A stretch of DNA of 64,000 bases from the NCBI GenBank assembly GCA_025331125.1, contig JAOALB010000092.1, forward strand, positions 62,001 through 126,000. Direction: 5' to 3'. A program made the position numbers and the translations under genes. How positions within the stretch are numbered: position 1 is the stretch's first letter; each line of letters begins with the position of its first letter. Origin of the DNA: Mycogone perniciosa (Eukaryota; Ascomycota; Sordariomycetes; Hypocreales; Hypocreaceae). Below are positions 57,749-64,000 of the stretch, piece by piece. The notes under the pieces were generated by a model. That model had not been told where the DNA came from and did not search any database. It saw only the letters and a program-made list of their open reading frames with translations.

Positions 57749-60032
57749 ATGAGCGAGCGGAAAGCTGCCGCCGCAATGGAGACCAACGGCAAGGTGGCGG
57801 AGCGAGGCAGGCAGATCAACAACAAGGCCGATGCGAGCGACCGCGACAAGGAGCAGGACGTTGGCGCTGGGACCACGGGCAATGCGACTGGGACGCAGGG
57901 GAAGAGCCCTAAGAAGAGGCGCAAGGTTAATCATGGTACGCAGACTTGCTTTACCCCCTAATTGTTGCTGTGGCATTGCAAGGCAGGAGAATGAGGATGA
58001 GGAAGAGGAGGAGGCTTGTATGGCTGCACATCCCCCCCCTCCTCCGGTCCTCCCGCTTTGACAGTGCCTTTGCGCGCAAAATACGTTGGAAAATGTACAG
58101 TGTGGGCTAACAATGGCCGTGTGTTGGCTCCCGCCTCTGCAGCTTGTGTATATTGCCGAAGATCTGTAAGTCATACCGGCCCTAGCCTAGGATCGCGATG
58201 CGCATGCGCAGGCGCAATTGTTAGGCGTTAAGGCGTCGGGGAACGTTGCTGTGCTGTGTGAGACTTGTGTTGCTGACTAGCTGATTCTTGCCGATCACGA
58301 ACAGCACATGACATGCGATCTTGTAAGTCTAATGTCACAACCTTGGGGCATGACCACCTCGTGGATGGCGAGGGGACTGCCCATTCGTGTACCCTCCGTT
58401 TCGGAGCTGCTGTGTGCTGATGCTGTGGACAGGAGAGACCGTGTACGAGATGTATTAAACGAAACATCGGCCACCTCTGCCATGACGAGCCCCGCGACAC
58501 CACAGATCCTAAGAAGAACAAGAATAACAAGAGCGCCACTGCGGCTGCGGATGAATCAGATGCCATGTCCCAGTCCGATCTGGGTCGAAGCTCTATATCC
58601 AGCACCATAGGTCTGCCGCCCAGCTTTGATGGCGCGAGGCCGAGGGGGTTTGGAGCTGCCGGCGTGCAGGGCAATCCGTTGTCGCTTGTGCAACCTGACG
58701 CTTCATCAGGCCTGCAGGCTAACGCGTTGAACAGCAATGGTAACGCGAATCAATGTAAGTTAAGCTGGGGGGGCTGCCCCGTCTTCTCGAGTCTCCAACA
58801 CGAGGCTATTTGTCCAAGTCCCATTATGTATAACGGACATCATGGTTCAACTGGCTAATAAATCGGCAGTCGCAGGCTTCTCAGATGCTTGGTTGACAGC
58901 TCAGAACTTTCATGATATAAACGCCTACAACCCGAATTATATGATTGGCCCCGACGTCACCCATGAGTTCAACCTGCTGAACGACTTCTTGCATAGCAGT
59001 CTTCTTGACGATAACGGCATCCCATCAGACGATACCCAGCAGAACCCAGCATTCAATAGGACGGCAGGCCAGTCAGACATGCTCCCCAACTTTGGTAACA
59101 ATCCCAGCCTACCAGCGAGTGGTTCAGTCTCAACTGGCCCTGTTCAAGGATCCATGTTGCCACCACCAACAAGTGTTGACGGCAAGGCAGTATCTAGAGT
59201 CGGGGCCACGGAAAGGGATAAGACTCGCGAGTACTACCTCCAGGCTGCGGACCCGTCTGGCAATGACAACCCCGAGGAGCGTATGTCTCGCGTGCTCAAG
59301 GCCAAGTATGATGCGGGGCTGCTTAAACCATTCAACTACATCAACGGCTATGCTCGACTCAGCAAATACTTGGACGGGCACATAGCGGCGTCGTCGAAAC
59401 AGAAGATCCTACGGACGATCAACCAGTTCCGCCCGAAATTTAGGGAAAAGGCGCAGGGCCTGACGGATATGCAGCTCGTGTATGTAGAGATATGGTTCGA
59501 GAAGCAGCTGATGGACTACGATCGGGTGTTTGCCAGTATGGCTGTGCCGGCGTGCTGCTGGAGGAGAACTGGAGAGATCTTTCGTGGCAATAAGGAGATG
59601 GCGGAGCTGATCAACGTACCCGTGGACCGACTTCGAGATGTGAGTATTCCTTTTTGCCCAGATTCAATGGTCATTGACGTTGCTAACTGATGCCCAGGGT
59701 AAAATAGCGCTGCATGAGATTCTTACCGAGGAATCGATGGTGCGTTATTGGGAAGAGTTTGGCACAATCGCCTTTGACCCAGCGCACGACACGTTATTGA
59801 CAGCGTGCTCACTCAAAAACCCCAGCGATGAATCTGACCACCCGATTGTCAAATGCTGCTTCTCCTTTACGATCCGTCGTGACGAGTATAAACTGTGAGT
59901 TACCTACCGCATAAGAGTCCGCATTCATCACCCCTTTTCGCCCCAAGTTCTGGAAGCTGACTTAAGGAAACCATTGTTAGGCCCGCCTTGATTGTCGGAA
60001 ACTTCTTGCCTCATGATCCTCGAACGCAATGA
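57749..60032 (+). CDS. acuK: Zinc-cluster transcription factor of gluconeogenesis, AcuK/ERT1 family
   Basis: Seven exons: 57749-57935, 58143-58165, 58305-58322, 58433-58754, 58870-59639, 59698-59894 and 59981-60032, giving 522 residues. The Zn(II)2Cys6 cluster is spread over four exons: KKRRKVNHA, then CVYCRRS (exon 2), HMTCDL (exon 3, 18 bp) and ERPCTRCIKRNIGHLCHDEP. All six cysteines are present. After a disordered stretch comes the conserved block REYYLQAADPSGNDNPEERM, then KILRTINQFRPKFREKAQGL. A PAS-like region follows (VFASMAVPACCWRRTGEIFR, GNKEMAELINVPVDRLRDGK), ending ALIVGNFLPHDP. AcuK and its paralogue AcuM activate gluconeogenic genes such as phosphoenolpyruvate carboxykinase during growth on acetate or ethanol. 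I favour AcuK, but the AcuK/AcuM assignment needs alignment. Exon 5 could start at either of two nearby AGs. Confidence 0.88.
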
Positions 60033-60542
60033 TTGCACTCTCTGGGGATCGTGTAGGATACTAAATACGGCTTGGTTGGAAAATTGGGGATAATGGATGC
60101 CTTGGGATTGGGCATCAGAGATGACACAATGAATGTCATTTTGTTGTCTAGATCATGTGTCTCTGGACAAAAGGACTGGAGAGAGCTGATGGCGTCGATC
60201 GCCAGGTTTGCTCGGGGCTTCTTGGGCCAAGGAGTTTTGACATGGTGCATCTTTGGTTCTCTTTGGATTATTCAATCGCGATTGGAAAGGCTTTACAGGG
60301 GGAAAAAGAGGGAGAAAAGGAATGAATTATTACATGATATTATGCATTATTTATCATGTGTATCTCGTCACTACGAAATGGGATGTAGGGAAGGAGCATC
60401 CGTCTTCACCCAAGGTAGGTACGGAGTAATACCTCTTCCGCCAAACCATCCCCTCACATTTTCATGACAAGATGCAACTTGTCCAGTTGGCATCTATATG
60501 ATATCGAGCATCTGAGCCTCATTTCTATATACTACCGGCAAG
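60033..60542. other. Intergenic region, AcuK-type regulator / zip4
   Basis: 510 bases. A TACGGAGTA copy lies at about 60420-60428. No gene is supported. Confidence 0.5.
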
Positions 60543-63500
60543 ATGGCGCCTCCAGATCCTATAGCCGCTGGTCGCAGTAGAAAGATGCTCTCTATCATTG
60601 GTAGGTTCCCATTTTGGTTTCTCTGCGGTCTCTGCTGATTATGTCGCCAACCTAGAGTTCGCAATTGACCTTCACTCCAAGCTCCCCGCAGTTCGAGATT
60701 CCAGAACCATCGATCTCCTCCTCGCCGACATTAGCCACCATGTCCAAACCCTCAAGAGCATAGCTCAGTCGAGTGGAAGTAGTGGTCTGTCACACAAGAC
60801 AGCAAAGGATCTCGAGCGACAGGGAAGAGACCTATGGAATCTGTGTCTACGCCTGAAGAGAAACAAGGATGATGATGCGTCCGTATCGAAACAAAAGGGA
60901 AGATTGTTGGTTCGGGCCAGGGTATTTGGGTTTCAGATACTCGAGCTGGGGCGGGAAGCGGGGAGACAGAAGAGAGACGCCGAATGTGAGGTGGTGTATC
61001 TGATGAATCTAGCCTTGACGCTTGGGAGGCTGTGTATTGGCGATGAAGATCTGGACTCTGCGAGATTAGCGCTGCAAAAGGCTGCTGAGTATATGGAGAG
61101 ACTTAAGGCTATCAGCCACAGCTCTGACGACGGCCAAGGTGGATCACGAACAAAATTGGAGGCGGAATACTTGGCAATGAGGACAGCGTTGGTAAGTGCT
61201 CAACTCTGTTCCTCGATGTCTGATGGATGTCGCTGACGGGCTGGCGAGTCATGGAAAGAAGATCGACTCGATGTCGCCGAGCATATGTTCAGCAAGACGG
61301 ATACCCTCCGACAGACACTGGATGTACCATCCGCGGAGATCCTTGCCGACACTTTGCAACACATTGGCTTCGACCTTGCCTCCAAGGGGGACCAAGCCAT
61401 GTCTGTTAAGTGGCTGAAGCGAGCTCACGACATCATCAACCACCAGGCGCTGGACCATCTCTCAGCACATGGCCTGGAGTTGCGGCTCGCTATATGCCAG
61501 GGTCTTATTCGGGGTCTTCTTGATATTGGCTCACTAGAGGGTATTCAAGAAGCCAGCGATCTTATTGCGTACGTGGAGTCAGAAATCGGAGACAAGCCTG
61601 TAGTCTTACATTGGCGACTGGAGCTCCTGCAAAAATCACCGGAGGAGGTTTTCGACGTCGAGGCGTATTCCAGCATACTACACCGAATGATCCGGTCGTT
61701 TGACTTCTCAGAAGGGACATTTCACTTCCTTTTGCATCACATCAAAGAGCTCCGAGAGAAGAACTCGAGGTTGGCGCGTGCGTTACTTAATGAGCTCCTG
61801 TTACAGCATATCCTATCATCCGGGAAAACCGAGTGGATCAACAAGACCATTGTTCGGATGATTTGGATGAACACGATGGAAATTGAGCCCGTTAAGGCAC
61901 TTGAAGATCTGAAGAGTGTCTTAAATACTGCCTATGACGCTCTTGCCGAACCTCTCGGCCCTGATGTTGCTGGTGCCGCGCACTCGGTAAGCTCAGTTTC
62001 AATGGTGCCCAGGCTTGTTGGCTAACTCTAAAAGCTCATGTGGAAGAAGATTGAGGGACTGCTGGCGAAAACGAATTATAAAGCTGCTGAAGACTGGTGT
62101 CTAGTTGCTCTCCATGAGATGTTCTCCAACAGTGGCGAAGCGAACCAGGGCAAGTTTGGGAGGAAGCTCATTATCTGCGCTCTTGGTCTGAACGATGTGG
62201 AGAAGGCCCGAGCTGCTTTCAATTCAATGCCTGAAGGGGTCCAGAATAATATGTTTTCCAGGTACTTGATGTTCAAAGCGTCGCTTCTCAGCTGGGACCA
62301 TGACCTTGGCCGCCAAAGCGTTGAACATCTCAGCAAAGCTGCAGATAAGACCCAAAGTCGAGATGTTCTATATGCCTGCATCAGGGAAGCGCAGCAGGTT
62401 GGCGATAAGATCTGTACGTTAGCAGCCCTGCAGGCGGTTGCTAGGAGTTGGGCTGTGGACAAGGTATCGGCCTGCAACTTGCCTTCTATACTACGATGTG
62501 CCATCCGCCTCATTCATCTGATCGAAGATCAAGAAGATTCAACGGAGAGACATGTTCAACGTGCCAAATTTGCGGATGATCTATGTGGACTGTTCGAGAA
62601 AGGTAGTTTGATAACTCGATCTACGAGATAATTGCTAATGCCTGGATTAGCCATTGAGCACGCCAAACACGACCCCAAGGATGAAGAACAAAACAAGGTT
62701 TTTACAGTCCCAGAACTACACTGGTTTCGAAAGAATGCATACAACATCGGCGCTACAAAATGCGATACATGGGAATTGGTACATGTCATCAGGATCTTCA
62801 ATGCATCTCTGGCATTCACAACCTGCTATCCCAAGGGTATACCCCTATCAGACGTGACGGAGATGGCCTTGATGGCGATGCGATGTCATTTTGTCATAGC
62901 GGCGGCCCTGATATCGCTCGCACGGGCAGAGGACAGGATAGATGAGCAACTGCAACGCTATCTTGAAGCCCGGTACCACGTTCAAGAGTTTGATACTCTC
63001 CTACAGACCGACGCGGGATCCCAGGATAAGGAGATCACCGGGGATTTGCTAGCCAAACTGTCGACCTTATTTGTTTTCGATTTCGAGGCCGCGATATGCT
63101 TGAAAAATTGGGATGATTTGGGCCAGGTGGTAAGAAAGGCAAAGATATGCAGGGATGAGGTGATGTACAAGGCAATGGGGGATTGCTTGTTGAGGAGCCA
63201 AGCGCCAGGAAAGGGCAAGTCGAGTCCATACGAACGAGTCTGGGCTTTCGCTGATATATGGTCCACAGTCAGGTTTACTACTATGGGGCTCATTATCAAC
63301 GAGATATTCGAGCTGGAGGAGTTTGACCATGAAAAACTGGCAAAGTATATACGCTGCATGTTCCAGGCCATCCTGCCCCTTGATGACGCATCGGCTCTTC
63401 AACTCATTGACCAAGCGCTACAAATAGCGCGTGAGGGCAAAGAGGTATGCACTTCCTATTTCCGCTCTCAGCGGAGTACTGTCCATGAACTTACTACAAA

Positions 63501-63754
63501 TCCCCAATTCCTAACAATGGTAGGTCGGCAATTATTTCCCATCCGTGGAGCTCGAATGGCTCGTGGCCACGACATTCAACCACGCCGTCGACCACTACGC
63601 TCGAGGCGATGAGGAACCCTGCCACCGATGGGCCCTTAAGGCAATGGATCTAGCTGAATACATTGACGACGGAGGCACCCTGCGCGATACACTACAGGGG
63701 AAGTTTGCCAAGCTACGCTTTGATGGTCCCTCTACTGGGCGGCAGGTATGGTGA
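60543..63754 (+). CDS. zip4: Meiosis protein Spo22/Zip4 (TEX11 type)
   Basis: Six exons: 60543-60600, 60656-61191, 61249-61986, 62035-62602, 62651-63444 and 63524-63754, giving 974 residues. The protein is all-helical, TPR-like. Recognisable parts are EFAIDLHSKLPAV near the start, RARVFGFQILELGREAGRQK, WKEDRLDVAEHMFSKTDTLR, the Spo22 core ELHWFRKNAYNIGATKCDTW, ICRDEVMYKAMGDCLLRS, and the end ELEWLVATTFNHAVDHYARG, then DEEPCHRWALKAMDLAEY. These match the SPO22/ZIP4 family (PF08631). Zip4 is a ZMM scaffold that links crossover factors and the chromosome axis in meiosis. Its intact state suggests the fungus keeps, or recently had, a sexual cycle. Intron 2 uses a GCGAG acceptor, less common but the only one keeping frame. 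Confidence 0.9.
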
Positions 63755-64000
63755 GATGCATACTACATTAAAAAAGGGGGCGAGATGTCACACACGCATA
63801 GTCTTGGTTTTCATGGGAGCGACAGGGATCACCTTGTGCGATGTGATAGGTACAAAACTGGAGATGGCTTCAAGGGGAACAGCAATATATCTGAGGTGAC
63901 ATCGTGACTTTGCTATGCTCGTGAGTAAATAATGTGCTCGCTTTCTCCAACAGCATCGGTAGTCGACATTGAGCAAACAAACCAACAAGAAAGAGAAAAT
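63755..64000. other. 3' flank of zip4 to window end
   Basis: 246 bases with no supported feature. The short open frames here are not convincing. Confidence 0.4.

Overview
The window is nuclear DNA from a filamentous ascomycete (Pezizomycotina), most likely a eurotiomycete of the Aspergillus/Penicillium kind. The reasons are dense genes with short introns (about 50-90 bp, GT..AG), fungus-specific families (DASH subunit Dad2, HET-domain protein, AcuK-type zinc cluster, Spo22/Zip4, DUF2293), Aspergillus-like xanthine dehydrogenase and KdmA-type demethylase genes, and many short TACGGAGTA/TACTCCGTA motifs confined to non-coding DNA. Genus-level placement is inference.

Layout. 1-5.3 kb: the 3' end of a DEAH-box RNA helicase, an RCC1-type Ran exchange factor on the minus strand, then about 3 kb of motif-rich intergenic DNA. 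5.3-11.1 kb: two plus-strand single-pass membrane proteins with disordered tails (one proline-rich, one Ser/Pro-rich). 12.2-17.7 kb: minus-strand type-B carboxylesterase and a coiled-coil protein with a TPX2-like FKARP motif. 18.5-27.0 kb: a chromosome and housekeeping block with two divergent pairs, dad2/sgo1 and vps29/rrp12. 27.7-35.0 kb: DUF2293 protein (minus) and a bZIP factor (plus), divergent across nearly 2.9 kb. 35.5-40.3 kb: a HET-domain gene that looks broken at its 3' end, and a membrane-anchored histidine-phosphatase-fold protein whose catalytic residues are replaced. 41.3 kb: a tRNA-Gln(CUG). 42.9-49.3 kb: a JmjN/JmjC/PHD histone demethylase and a small protein kinase. 49.8-56.3 kb: kynurenine aminotransferase and xanthine dehydrogenase. 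57.7-63.8 kb: an AcuK/ERT1-family regulator of gluconeogenesis and the meiotic Zip4/Spo22 protein.

This is a core chromosomal arm region, not a biosynthetic cluster. I saw no intact transposon, CRISPR array or secondary-metabolite cluster. Exon boundaries were worked out by hand from frame continuity, splice sites and remembered family sequence. The most useful observations are a perfect TCGG-N6-CCGA site upstream of xanthine dehydrogenase (the known UaY site type), a GC-AG intron in the same gene, an apparently dead histidine phosphatase, a fungal protein with a TPX2-like signature, and two lesions in the HET gene.
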